56,369 nt of DNA from Ignavibacteriales bacterium (GTDB lineage: Bacteria; Bacteroidota; Ignavibacteria; Ignavibacteriales; SURF-24), in the NCBI GenBank assembly GCA_003599415.1, contig QZKB01000009.1:1-56369 (forward strand), read 5' to 3'. Made by a program: the position numbers and the translations under genes. Below the pieces are notes generated by a model. The model worked only from the letters and a program-made list of their open reading frames with translations. It did no database searches and was not told the DNA's origin. Positions 18,700-27,639 of the stretch are shown here, piece after piece; position 1 is the stretch's first letter; every line of letters begins with the position of its first letter.

Positions 18700-20073
18700 A
18701 TGATGGAATTATTAGACAAAATAAATAACAAGACTGCAAAAGTTGGTATAATCGGATTAGGTTACGTCGGTCTTCCGCTTGCACTTGAATTTACAAAAAA
18801 GGGTTTTAGTGTAATCGGGTTTGATCTTGATGAAAAGAAAATAAATTCAATTGAAAACGGTAAAAGTTATTTCAAGCATATCGGGCATCAAAGAATAGCC
18901 GAAGCTTTTGATTCCGGTAATTTCAATCCAACTACGGACTTTTCAAGATTAACTGAACCTGATGCGATAATAATTTGTGTACCTACTCCGTTAGATGAAC
19001 ACAGAGAACCCGATTTAAGTTATATCGTAAATACTGCAACCACAGTTGCAAAATATTTAAGACAGGGACAATTAATAGTCCTTGAATCCACAACTTACCC
19101 GGGAACGACAGATGAAATTCTTCTGCCTATGTTCCAGAAGATTCCTGTTGAGCAATATGAATTGTCTGGCAATTCAGTTACCGAATTGGAATTTGAACCT
19201 GAAACTTTCAAGGTTGGAAAAGATTTTTACCTGGCTTTTTCACCGGAAAGGGAAGATCCGAATAATCCTGATTTTAATACATCAACAATTCCGAAAGTAG
19301 TCGGTGGTGTTACTCCTTCTTGTCTTGAAGTTGCCGTAGCATTATATAGCAATGTTGTTGTTAATACCGTACCTGTAAGTTCAACAAGAGTTGCCGAAGC
19401 TGCTAAACTACTAGAGAATATTTATCGTTCTGTAAACATTGCACTGGTAAATGAACTTAAAGTGGTTTTTGATAAGATGGGAATTGATGTTTGGGAAGTT
19501 ATAAAAGCAGCCTCAACAAAACCATTTGGATTCCATGCATTTTATCCTGGTCCGGGTTTGGGCGGGCATTGTATTCCTATTGATCCTTTCTACTTAACAT
19601 GGAAAGCACGTGAACATGATGTTAATACAAAATTCATAGAATTAGCTGGTGAGATAAATACCTCAATGCCTAACTATGTTATTGAAAAGGCAGGTGAAGC
19701 GTTGAACAGGTTTAAAAAATCACTTAACGGTTCTAAAGTTCTTATTCTTGGTGCAGCATACAAAAAAGATATTGATGATATGCGCGAATCGCCAACGCTA
19801 AAGTTAATTGAAATTCTTCAGCGTAAAGGGGCTCAGGTATTTTATAATGATCCATTTGTACCAAAGCTGCCTAAAACACGTCATTACAGTTATGATATGG
19901 TATCAACGGAGATAACGGCTAAAAGCCTGAAGGAATATGATCTTGTTCTGTTAAGTACAGATCATTCAGCCTTTGATTATAAATTTATCCAGGAAAATTC
20001 CAGGCTTATACTTGATACAAGGAATGCATTTGGTAACCGTGGAATTTATTCAGATAAAATTGTTAAAGCATAA
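18700..20073 (+). CDS. wbpA: UDP-N-acetylhexosamine 6-dehydrogenase (WbpA-like)
   Basis: 457 aa nucleotide-sugar dehydrogenase that oxidises C6 of a UDP-sugar to the uronic acid with two NAD+. The N-terminal Rossmann motif is GIIGLGYVGLPLA, followed by NGKSYFKHIG, typical of the WbpA branch (UDP-GlcNAc) rather than UDP-glucose dehydrogenase. The catalytic Cys at about residue 291 is in GLGGHCIPIDPFYL. The central helix holds AEAAKLLENIYRSVNIAL and the C-terminal domain holds GAAYKKDIDDMRESP. SD AAAGGG serves either of two adjacent ATG codons (18700, 18703). It supplies an acidic amino-sugar precursor for the glycan. The exact substrate (GlcNAc or an epimer) is inferred from branch-specific residues only. 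Confidence 0.85.
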   Translation: MMELLDKINNKTAKVGIIGLGYVGLPLALEFTKKGFSVIGFDLDEKKINSIENGKSYFKHIGHQRIAEAFDSGNFNPTTDFSRLTEPDAIIICVPTPLDEHREPDLSYIVNTATTVAKYLRQGQLIVLESTTYPGTTDEILLPMFQKIPVEQYELSGNSVTELEFEPETFKVGKDFYLAFSPEREDPNNPDFNTSTIPKVVGGVTPSCLEVAVALYSNVVVNTVPVSSTRVAEAAKLLENIYRSVNIALVNELKVVFDKMGIDVWEVIKAASTKPFGFHAFYPGPGLGGHCIPIDPFYLTWKAREHDVNTKFIELAGEINTSMPNYVIEKAGEALNRFKKSLNGSKVLILGAAYKKDIDDMRESPTLKLIEILQRKGAQVFYNDPFVPKLPKTRHYSYDMVSTEITAKSLKEYDLVLLSTDHSAFDYKFIQENSRLILDTRNAFGNRGIYSDKIVKA

Positions 20074-20078
20074 GCAGG

Positions 20079-21440
20079 ATGGCTGATATTTCTATTTCAA
20101 TACAAAGCCTGCTTAAATCGTTGACGAATGATTCAAAGATTGGCGGCTTTGTTAATTTTTTAAAAAATTATAAGTTAAAGAGAATATTATTCTCTGAGAC
20201 ATCCTGGTACCTAGCAAGTAATCTTATTTACAGCGCTTCAACTTATATGGTTGGGTTGCTTTTGCCGTACATTCTTAATACAGATTTTATGGCGTTCTTT
20301 ACTGCCGGTAACCAGGTGCTGCTACTGCTTTCTTTTATTTTTGAATTCGGTTTATCGATTAGTTATCTGCGATATAACAAGATTGACAGATCAACAAAAT
20401 ACGTAAACAGTGTAATACAGTTATTGTTGTTTAGTATACTTCTTGTTACGGGATTATTCTTCAGCAGCCAGGTTAATGCATTATTTAATCTTGACCAGAT
20501 ACCTATCAATTCCGAAATACTTTACCTGATGGTGATCTCGCAATTAGCCTGGCTGTTTATAAAGAACTGGCTTCTTGCTAACGGCTATAATAAAATGCAG
20601 GTTACACACTCTGTTATTGTCTTTTTATTACGCCTTACTTTCCTGGGTCATCTGTACACAGTAAAAAACTTTACATTGACACAAATGTTCGTTGAGACAT
20701 TGCTGTTCCCGTTCATACCTGCACTGCTTCATATTTTATTTGTGAATCTAAAAATTGTATTCCAGGGTATGTCTTTAATTCCTGTTTACAGGTGGAAAGC
20801 CGTAACGAAGTTTGTTGCAAAGACAAAAGAATATCTTTCCTTCTCTCTGCTAACATACATTGCCGGGTTTCTGTACTTATATTCGGGAAGGTATCCTTAT
20901 CTTTATCTTACCGGTAAAAACAATGTTGCTCTTGCAGATATCGGTTATTCATTAACATTCATCGGGATTATCCTTGTCTTTTATACTTCACTCAGGAATT
21001 ATCTTGTATCAAGGTTAAGTAAAGATCGGTTGGATTTTATTGCTGATTATGTTTCTAATTTAAAAAGCCTACGCAAATATATTTTTCTGTTCGGAGCATT
21101 AATATCACTTCTGCTTACAAGTCTTATATTTTTGTTGAAGCCGCATTATCTTACTTTCAATACTGTTATTTTCGCTTTCATTCTCTTCAGTTCAAGGATT
21201 TACATCTTCTACCTTGGTTTATTCACAGTCTTATCCAAGACAATGAACTACAACCGGATTGAAGTTACGATGAATATAATTCGTCTTGGACTGATTATTT
21301 TGGTTACACATTTGCTATTTCTTTCAAACGTTATACTTGCATTCTTTTTAATTAATGCAATTGACTTAACTGTCGAGATTATCTATTCAAATATTATTTT
21401 AAGAAAACTGAATAATGAAAAAACGCTACAACCTGTTTAA
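20079..21440 (+). CDS. Wzx-like polysaccharide flippase
   Basis: 453-aa integral membrane protein of the polysaccharide-biosynthesis/MATE-like family, with about twelve hydrophobic segments (SETSWYLASNLIYSASTYMVG near 37-57, and helices to the end). It would flip lipid-linked repeat units across the inner membrane. The gene starts 5 bases after the dehydrogenase and overlaps the polymerase gene by 26 bases, consistent with coupled translation of Wzx and Wzy. Flippases diverge strongly in sequence, so the call rests on topology, length and context. Confidence 0.8.
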   Translation: MADISISIQSLLKSLTNDSKIGGFVNFLKNYKLKRILFSETSWYLASNLIYSASTYMVGLLLPYILNTDFMAFFTAGNQVLLLLSFIFEFGLSISYLRYNKIDRSTKYVNSVIQLLLFSILLVTGLFFSSQVNALFNLDQIPINSEILYLMVISQLAWLFIKNWLLANGYNKMQVTHSVIVFLLRLTFLGHLYTVKNFTLTQMFVETLLFPFIPALLHILFVNLKIVFQGMSLIPVYRWKAVTKFVAKTKEYLSFSLLTYIAGFLYLYSGRYPYLYLTGKNNVALADIGYSLTFIGIILVFYTSLRNYLVSRLSKDRLDFIADYVSNLKSLRKYIFLFGALISLLLTSLIFLLKPHYLTFNTVIFAFILFSSRIYIFYLGLFTVLSKTMNYNRIEVTMNIIRLGLIILVTHLLFLSNVILAFFLINAIDLTVEIIYSNIILRKLNNEKTLQPV

Positions 21441-22620
21441 TCTTTTATACGACGTAGTAAATCTTGTTTTCATTTTTACTCTTTACAACGATAATTTCTT
21501 TGTTGAAAAGTTCGGCCCGTTATCTCTGCGTGTTGTGTTTGCAGTATTCATCATTCTGAATCTTAGAAGAATGTATAAGAACATAACAAACAGAGTATTG
21601 CTAAAGCAGCTTATACCGTTCCTTGTTTTTTTACTGCTTAGTTTATCCTCATTAATGATTAACCCGGGAACCAATGATCCGACTAAACTGACAAATAATT
21701 TACTGTTGCTAATCTCGATGTTTGTAATAACAGTTTGCTATATAAACTATAACTTTGATAAAGTTTTGTACATGGTTTGGGTTGTAATTTTATCCTCCGT
21801 AATCATCTTAGCTTTTAATTCTACAATAAACAAATGGACATTCAGAAAAACTGGCGGTACTGCAGATCCTAATGAGTTTGCAACCCAACTGCTTGCCTTC
21901 AGTATGATTTCAATTTACCTGTTCAGAAAAAACAGGAATTATATCTTTGTTTCAATTTCGGCAATGGCGTTTTTGTATGGATTGTTCCAGGCTGCATCTT
22001 TGTCTTCTTTCCTTGCGGCATTTGTGCTTGGCATTTTTATTCTTATCAAGTATTTAAGATTCGCATTTACAAAAAGTATAATTACCGTTACAATTCTTGC
22101 GGTAGTTGGTATCTTCGCCTTCATTTCATTGCAGGATAAGATTCTTGATATTCAGGCGATTGATAATGTGCTTGGCAGAACTGAAAAAACCGGTACTGCT
22201 AAAACAAGATTTCAAAGCTGGAATGCAGGACTGAATATGCTTGTTGATAAACCAATTCTTGGTGTTGGTATGAATAACTACGCCGTTAACTCTCCTAAAT
22301 ATACAAGAGAAAATCTTAGCCAGGATTCTGTTGCACCGCATAATATTTATCTTAAATCACTTGCAGAAAGTGGTTTAATTGTTTTTCTCTCATTAGTTAT
22401 TTTCTTGTTTGATATGCTTACAAAGTATTTCCGGACGATTGTTAACTCAGATTATTTTTGGATTTACTTAGCTGTTGTTGCTTTTTTGTTAATGGGTTTT
22501 ACATTAGGATTAAACTACAATAAATATCTCTGGCTTACGTTTGCGTTGCTTATGAATGTTCATAACCAGATATATCATCATTACAAATTAATTCGCTTAA
22601 ACAAAATTCAGGAAAGTTAA
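21415..22620 (+). CDS. O-antigen ligase/Wzy-like polymerase
   Basis: 401-aa membrane protein with about ten helices. The large periplasmic loop (about 255-320) has TRFQSWNAGLNMLVDKPILG followed by GVGMNNYA and APHNIYLKSLAESG, which are the Wzy_C/O-antigen ligase signature residues. It polymerises lipid-linked repeat units in Wzx/Wzy systems; a ligase role is the alternative. Its start lies inside the 3' end of the flippase gene and its stop is 2 bases before the next glycosyltransferase. Confidence 0.82.
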   Translation: MKKRYNLFNLLYDVVNLVFIFTLYNDNFFVEKFGPLSLRVVFAVFIILNLRRMYKNITNRVLLKQLIPFLVFLLLSLSSLMINPGTNDPTKLTNNLLLLISMFVITVCYINYNFDKVLYMVWVVILSSVIILAFNSTINKWTFRKTGGTADPNEFATQLLAFSMISIYLFRKNRNYIFVSISAMAFLYGLFQAASLSSFLAAFVLGIFILIKYLRFAFTKSIITVTILAVVGIFAFISLQDKILDIQAIDNVLGRTEKTGTAKTRFQSWNAGLNMLVDKPILGVGMNNYAVNSPKYTRENLSQDSVAPHNIYLKSLAESGLIVFLSLVIFLFDMLTKYFRTIVNSDYFWIYLAVVAFLLMGFTLGLNYNKYLWLTFALLMNVHNQIYHHYKLIRLNKIQES

Positions 22621-22622
22621 AA

Positions 22623-23774
22623 ATGAAAATTGTACACGTTATTTCGTCTTTCAGTCCCGGCGGCGCAGAAGTTCTTGTTAAGGATATTGCAATTTTATCT
22701 GCAAGGAAATATGAAGTAGAAGTATGGGCTGTTGGAGCAACAGGTGATGAGAACTTTGAGAAAAAATATATCAACGAATTAATTTCAAATAATGTTGGTT
22801 ATGTTAATGTAGGAAAAGTTGTACATCAGAAAAGGCTGTGGGTTGTATTTCAGCTAAGAAAATTAATTAAGCAAAGGAATCCAGATGTAATAAATACGCA
22901 TTCGGAACTCGCAACTTTTTACTGTGCTCCTGCAAGTCTTGGGTTAAAGGTGAAGCTTGTTCAGACAATCCATAATACAGTAATTGCTTTCCCCAGATTA
23001 CAAAGATATTTCGCAAAGCCACTCATTAAAAAATTTGTTGCTATTTCTGACAGGTGCAAAGATTTAATAAAAGATGTTATTAAGGTTAAAGAAAGCAAAA
23101 TTGCATTGATCTTTAACGGAATTAACATCGCAAAATTCCGTAATACAGAAAGAGTAATTCGTCCGGATGTAAAAAATATTTTATGTGTCGGCAGACTTGA
23201 TATTCAGAAAGATCATGCAACATTATTGCGAAGCTTTGCAGTATTAAAATCTAAACTTCTTGAATCAGGCTTTAAAATACCAAAATTGAACCTGATTGGT
23301 ATCGGCGTATTACAAAAGGAACTTGAAATTCTTTCGTTAGAACTTGGATTGAGTGATGACGTTATTTTCTGGAAAGCAAGGAATGACATCCCGGAAAAAT
23401 TAATAGAAAATGATATCTGGGTTATGTCATCAAGATGGGAAGGATTATCCATTGCTTTGCTTGAAGCATTTTCGTCAGGCATTCCTGTTATTGCAACGAA
23501 TGTAGGAAGTAATGCTGAGGTTATAGATGATAATGTAAATGGATCGCTTGTGGAGAAAGAGAATCCGGAGCAGCTAGCAGAGGCATTGTTTAGGCTGATT
23601 AAAGATGTTAAGCTTAGAGAAACCTTTTCAGCAAATGCACAGCTTAAAGCAAAAACCTACACTATAGAATCATGCGTAACAAATTACCTGGTTATGTACA
23701 ACTCGTTTTTTGAGCCTAAACCATCCGGTATCGCTTATAAAAGTATGGATTACTCATATTCAAATGAACAATAA
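22623..23774 (+). CDS. GT4-family glycosyltransferase
   Basis: 383 aa, two-Rossmann GT-B fold. The N-terminal motif HVISSFSPGGAEVLVKDIA is followed by an acceptor domain, then LCVGRLDIQKDHATLLRSF and the C-terminal nucleotide-sugar site with VMSSRWEGLSIALLEAFSSG (the EX7E motif). Retaining glycosyltransferase of GT family 4. Sugar and linkage cannot be predicted. No membrane helix. SD AGGAAAG overlaps the end of the polymerase gene. Confidence 0.88.
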   Translation: MKIVHVISSFSPGGAEVLVKDIAILSARKYEVEVWAVGATGDENFEKKYINELISNNVGYVNVGKVVHQKRLWVVFQLRKLIKQRNPDVINTHSELATFYCAPASLGLKVKLVQTIHNTVIAFPRLQRYFAKPLIKKFVAISDRCKDLIKDVIKVKESKIALIFNGINIAKFRNTERVIRPDVKNILCVGRLDIQKDHATLLRSFAVLKSKLLESGFKIPKLNLIGIGVLQKELEILSLELGLSDDVIFWKARNDIPEKLIENDIWVMSSRWEGLSIALLEAFSSGIPVIATNVGSNAEVIDDNVNGSLVEKENPEQLAEALFRLIKDVKLRETFSANAQLKAKTYTIESCVTNYLVMYNSFFEPKPSGIAYKSMDYSYSNEQ

Positions 23775-23806
23775 ACCTTTTTGATTACTAAAGAGAAAAA
23801 TAATTT

Positions 23807-24841
23807 ATGTCAAAAATACTTTTAATTGGTCCGCGTACAAGAAAAATAAATCCTGAAAAGACAGGCGGTGTTATAGTTCTTTTTGAACAATTGATAAATG
23901 AATTAGACCAGCTTGGTGTTGAGAAAATAATTATTGATGCAAACGGTGCCAATTATGGAAATAAAATTTCTGCGTTCTTAAATATTATGTACCAGATGCT
24001 GCTTAATATTCGAAAGGTTGACCACGTTTCTTTACACGGAACTGCAGCTACTTATCTTTCTGTTGCGCCATTTGCAATTCTATTATGCCGGTTATTCAGG
24101 AAGACATTAAGCCTTAGAAAATTTGCAGGTAATTTCAACCAGTTTTATGAGAACGGAGGAAAATTCAGGAGGGGCATTATTGAATTTATTTTAAGGAATG
24201 CAGACTACACCTTCTTTGAAACAAAATTTCTTGTTGAGTATTTCGGTAAGTATAATGAAAATACTTTCTGGTTCCCGAATGTAAGGGAGAGAACTTTTAC
24301 ACCTGAATTACCGCGTTCTTTTAATAAGAGGTTTGTATTTATAAGTCACGTTAGCAAAGGTAAAGGAATAGACCAGATACTGGAAGCGTCGAATCAATTG
24401 GAACCCGGTTACACTATTGATATTTACGGTCCGATAATGTACGGAGAGTATTCGGAAAAGGATTTTAAAAACTATAACGTAAATTATAAAGGCGCATTAA
24501 AACACAACGAGGTAATTCCTACTCTTAATAAATATGATGTACTGCTTTTACCAAGTTACAGGGCAGAGGAAGGTTACCCGGGAATTATTATTGAAGCTTA
24601 CTCGCTCGGCATCCCGATTATTTCAACATCATTAAAATCAATTAAGGAAATATGTGACAATGGTGTTGAAGGATTACTTGTTACTCCTAAAAGCATTCCC
24701 GAAATGGTGTTTGCAATAAAATATTTTAACAGGGATAATTATCAGAAATTTTCTCAGCAGGCGTTCAAGAAATTTGAAGTTTTCAGATCTGATATCCACA
24801 CAAACAAATTTTTAGAAACACTTCAACTTGTTAGTCAGTAA
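23807..24841 (+). CDS. GT4-family glycosyltransferase
   Basis: 344 aa, shorter than most of the family. The N-terminus LIGPRTRKINPEKTGGVIVL has the glycine-rich acceptor loop. The C-terminal half has ISHVSKGKGIDQILEA, IDIYGP and LLPSYRAEEGYPGIIIEAYS, a GT4-type donor-binding motif with the paired glutamates. Cytoplasmic, acting on a lipid-linked intermediate. Sugar unknown. Confidence 0.85.
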   Translation: MSKILLIGPRTRKINPEKTGGVIVLFEQLINELDQLGVEKIIIDANGANYGNKISAFLNIMYQMLLNIRKVDHVSLHGTAATYLSVAPFAILLCRLFRKTLSLRKFAGNFNQFYENGGKFRRGIIEFILRNADYTFFETKFLVEYFGKYNENTFWFPNVRERTFTPELPRSFNKRFVFISHVSKGKGIDQILEASNQLEPGYTIDIYGPIMYGEYSEKDFKNYNVNYKGALKHNEVIPTLNKYDVLLLPSYRAEEGYPGIIIEAYSLGIPIISTSLKSIKEICDNGVEGLLVTPKSIPEMVFAIKYFNRDNYQKFSQQAFKKFEVFRSDIHTNKFLETLQLVSQ

Positions 24842-24859
24842 TTTAGACAAAAAGATTTT

Positions 24860-26224
24860 ATGAATAAATTGTATAAAAAACTTCCGTATCCAATCAAATT
24901 CATTCTTGTTAATATCTACAGCTATATGCAGGAAAAACGAAGGTATAAAGCAGGATTTAAGCACGCACTAAAATTCTATCAGTCTGTTGATTTTACGGAA
25001 ATGTATGAATTGAACATTGATAAAATAAAAGAGTCGGTAAGCGATAATTCATATTATAATATAAAATCCGCTGATGACTTCTATAATCTTCCAGTTATAA
25101 ATAAAGAAATAATAAAGAAGGATTACGACAGGATTATTAACAAAAATTATCTTAGCACATTTATTTTTACCGGCGGCACAACAGGTTCCGGATTGAAATT
25201 TCCGGTCTCACAGGAATTTATAAATCACCAGTGGGCTCTATTCTGGAAATTCAGAATATTGCACGGAATAGGATTAAACACCTGGTGCGCATATTTGATA
25301 GGAAAAACTTTATTAAAGCGAGAAAGAAAGACTCCGCCTTTTTGGGTTAAATCATTTTTAAGCAGGCAATTACTTCTGTCATTACCTCATCTGAACAGCG
25401 GAACAATAAAACTTTTTCTTGAACAGATCAAAAAGAATAATATCCGTTGGATTCATGGTTATCCTTCGGCACTTAACCTGATGACTCAATTAATAAAAGA
25501 ACAGAAACTTGAAAGTACTGCTAAAGAATTAGGTATATCTGTTATTACTACCAGCTCGGAAATACTCTATCAATATCAAAAAGAAAATATAGAAGAAATT
25601 TTTGGTTGCAAGGTACGACAGTTGTACGGGTTAACCGAAGGTGTAGCAAATATCTTCGAGTGTGAGGAAGGAAATTTACATGTAGATGAAACCTTCTCCT
25701 ATGTTGAATTTATTGAGGATCAGAATTTACCCGGCTATTGTAAAATTGTAGGAACATCATACAACAACAAAGCTTTTCCTCTTTTAAGATATGATACGGG
25801 TGATTCAGTTTTATTACCTGATGCCGGCTTCAGTTGCAGATGCGGGAGGAAATCTCGAGTGGTAAAAGAAATAATAGGCAGGGAGCAGGATTACCTGATA
25901 ATGCCGGATTATACAAAACGCGTTCGAATTGGCAGCATAATTTTCAGAGAACTAACGAATGTAAAGAAAGCCCAGATTATTCAGCGTCATGTGGGAAGAG
26001 CAGAATTTTATATCGTCAAGGGGCCGGCTTATAATTCCAAAGATGAAAAAACTCTCCTAAATAATATTGAAAATTACCTTGGCGGTGATTTTAAAGCTGA
26101 CATTATTTATACGGATACTTTACAAGTTTCTAAGAATGGTAAAATCAGGTTAATAATAAATGAATTGGATTATGATTCATTGTTACAGAATACTGAAAGT
26201 GACAAACTAATAAATGCTTTTTGA
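24860..26224 (+). CDS. CapK/PaaK-like adenylate-forming enzyme, copy 1
   Basis: 454 aa, ANL superfamily related to phenylacetate-CoA ligase and CapK/coenzyme F390 synthetase-like proteins. The ATP-binding loop is FTGGTTGSGLK at residues 103-113. The adenylate-binding motif is LYGLTEGVANIFECEEG at about 254-270. RYDTGD is followed by the cysteine-containing CRCGR motif at about 324-328, then IIGREQDYL. The C-terminal lysine loop is NGKIRLI. These residues suggest it can adenylate a carboxylic acid. The N-terminus (LPYPIKFILVNIY) is a hydrophobic amphipathic helix shared with the next two genes. No acyl-carrier protein is nearby. Substrate unknown; in this cluster it would probably activate an acyl or amino acid for glycan decoration. 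Confidence 0.85.
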   Translation: MNKLYKKLPYPIKFILVNIYSYMQEKRRYKAGFKHALKFYQSVDFTEMYELNIDKIKESVSDNSYYNIKSADDFYNLPVINKEIIKKDYDRIINKNYLSTFIFTGGTTGSGLKFPVSQEFINHQWALFWKFRILHGIGLNTWCAYLIGKTLLKRERKTPPFWVKSFLSRQLLLSLPHLNSGTIKLFLEQIKKNNIRWIHGYPSALNLMTQLIKEQKLESTAKELGISVITTSSEILYQYQKENIEEIFGCKVRQLYGLTEGVANIFECEEGNLHVDETFSYVEFIEDQNLPGYCKIVGTSYNNKAFPLLRYDTGDSVLLPDAGFSCRCGRKSRVVKEIIGREQDYLIMPDYTKRVRIGSIIFRELTNVKKAQIIQRHVGRAEFYIVKGPAYNSKDEKTLLNNIENYLGGDFKADIIYTDTLQVSKNGKIRLIINELDYDSLLQNTESDKLINAF

Positions 26225-26269
26225 GGGATTAATGTTCAGTTTAAAGAATCATCAATAAAGAAAGACTTT

Positions 26270-27622
26270 ATGAGAAAAGCATACTTCTTACTTCCTCATG
26301 CAATTAAGTTTATACTCGTAAACCTTAATGGTCTTTACTTAAAGCGAAAAAGATATTCGGGGAGATTCTTTGAAATTCTTAACAACTATTTAAAAGTTGA
26401 TAAGGATGAAACCATGGGGCTTGATATTGACAAGGTAAAAGAAATTACAAAACATTCTCCTTTCTATTCCATCACTAACAAAATTGATTTCTTCAAATCT
26501 CCTGTTATTACAAAGGAAATTGTAAAAGAGAATTATCAGCAGATAATAAATAAAGATGAAGTTACAACATATCTTGCAACTGGCGGTACAACCGGATCAG
26601 GTTTGAAATATCCGATCTCCAAAGAATTTATTTATCACCAGTGGGCAGTGTATTGGAAATTCAGGATGATCCATGGATTAGATATGGATACATGGTGCGC
26701 TTATATTTTTGCCAAATCAATTTTAAGCAGCAACAAGAAAAAACCACCGTTCTGGATTAAGGAGTATTTTTCCAAAAGATTGTACCTTACTCTGGATCAT
26801 CTCAATCCGGCAACAGTAAAAAGTTACCTTGAAGAAATTAAGAAAAGTGGAATTCAGTGGCTGCACGGTTATCCTTCAGTAATTAATTCACTGGCTAATC
26901 TTGTAAATCAGAATAATCTTACGGATTTGGCTCACAGCCTTAATATAAAATGTATTACCACAAGTTCAGAAATGCTGCTTGGTTACCAGAGGAAAAATGT
27001 TGAGAGTACTTTTAATTGTAAGGTAAGGCAATTGTATGGAATGACTGAAGGTGTTGCTAATATTTTTGAATGTGAACATGGAAGTTTGCACGTTGACGAG
27101 ACTTATTCCTTTGTTGAATTTATTAAGGATGAAGATAACCCAACACAATATAAAATTGTCGGAACACAGTACCACAATAAAGCTTTCCCGCTGGTTCGTT
27201 ACGATACGGGTGACAGGGTAATACTTGATAATGATCATGAGTTATGCAAATGCGGACGTAAATCAAGAAAGATAAAAGAAATTATAGGGCGGGATGTTGA
27301 ATATCTTTTACTTAAAGATGGACGAAAGATTGTAAGGATAGGAATGCTGTTTGCCAGTGCATATAATATCAACAAAGCCCAGATTGTTCAACATACAAAA
27401 GGCCATGCCGAGTTCTATATAATTAAAGGTGCAATGTATTCTCAGAAGGATGAAGATGAATTGGTTGATGGTATTATTCAGTTGCTTGGTGTGGATTTTA
27501 AATATGACATTATTTATACGGATACTTTAAGAACAACAAGGAACGGCAAAACCCGTTTAATCATAAATGAAACCGAAATAGATAAAGGTCTGGTCGATTC
27601 TCCTTTCAATTTTGTAAATTAA
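26270..27622 (+). CDS. CapK/PaaK-like adenylate-forming enzyme, copy 2
   Basis: 450 aa, a clear paralogue of copy 1 along its whole length. Shared blocks include LPHAIKFILVNL at the N-terminus, ATGGTTGSGLKYPI at about 103-116, QLYGMTEGVANIFECEHG, RYDTGDRV, CKCGRKSRKIKEIIGRD and NGKTRLIINE. All recognised adenylation residues are kept. The differences sit in the acid-binding middle part (for example around residues 150-200), which fits a different substrate. The 45-base gap after copy 1 has no SD-like purine block except AAGAAAG just before the ATG. Confidence 0.85.
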   Translation: MRKAYFLLPHAIKFILVNLNGLYLKRKRYSGRFFEILNNYLKVDKDETMGLDIDKVKEITKHSPFYSITNKIDFFKSPVITKEIVKENYQQIINKDEVTTYLATGGTTGSGLKYPISKEFIYHQWAVYWKFRMIHGLDMDTWCAYIFAKSILSSNKKKPPFWIKEYFSKRLYLTLDHLNPATVKSYLEEIKKSGIQWLHGYPSVINSLANLVNQNNLTDLAHSLNIKCITTSSEMLLGYQRKNVESTFNCKVRQLYGMTEGVANIFECEHGSLHVDETYSFVEFIKDEDNPTQYKIVGTQYHNKAFPLVRYDTGDRVILDNDHELCKCGRKSRKIKEIIGRDVEYLLLKDGRKIVRIGMLFASAYNINKAQIVQHTKGHAEFYIIKGAMYSQKDEDELVDGIIQLLGVDFKYDIIYTDTLRTTRNGKTRLIINETEIDKGLVDSPFNFVN

Positions 27623-27639
27623 AATAATCCAGGTATAAA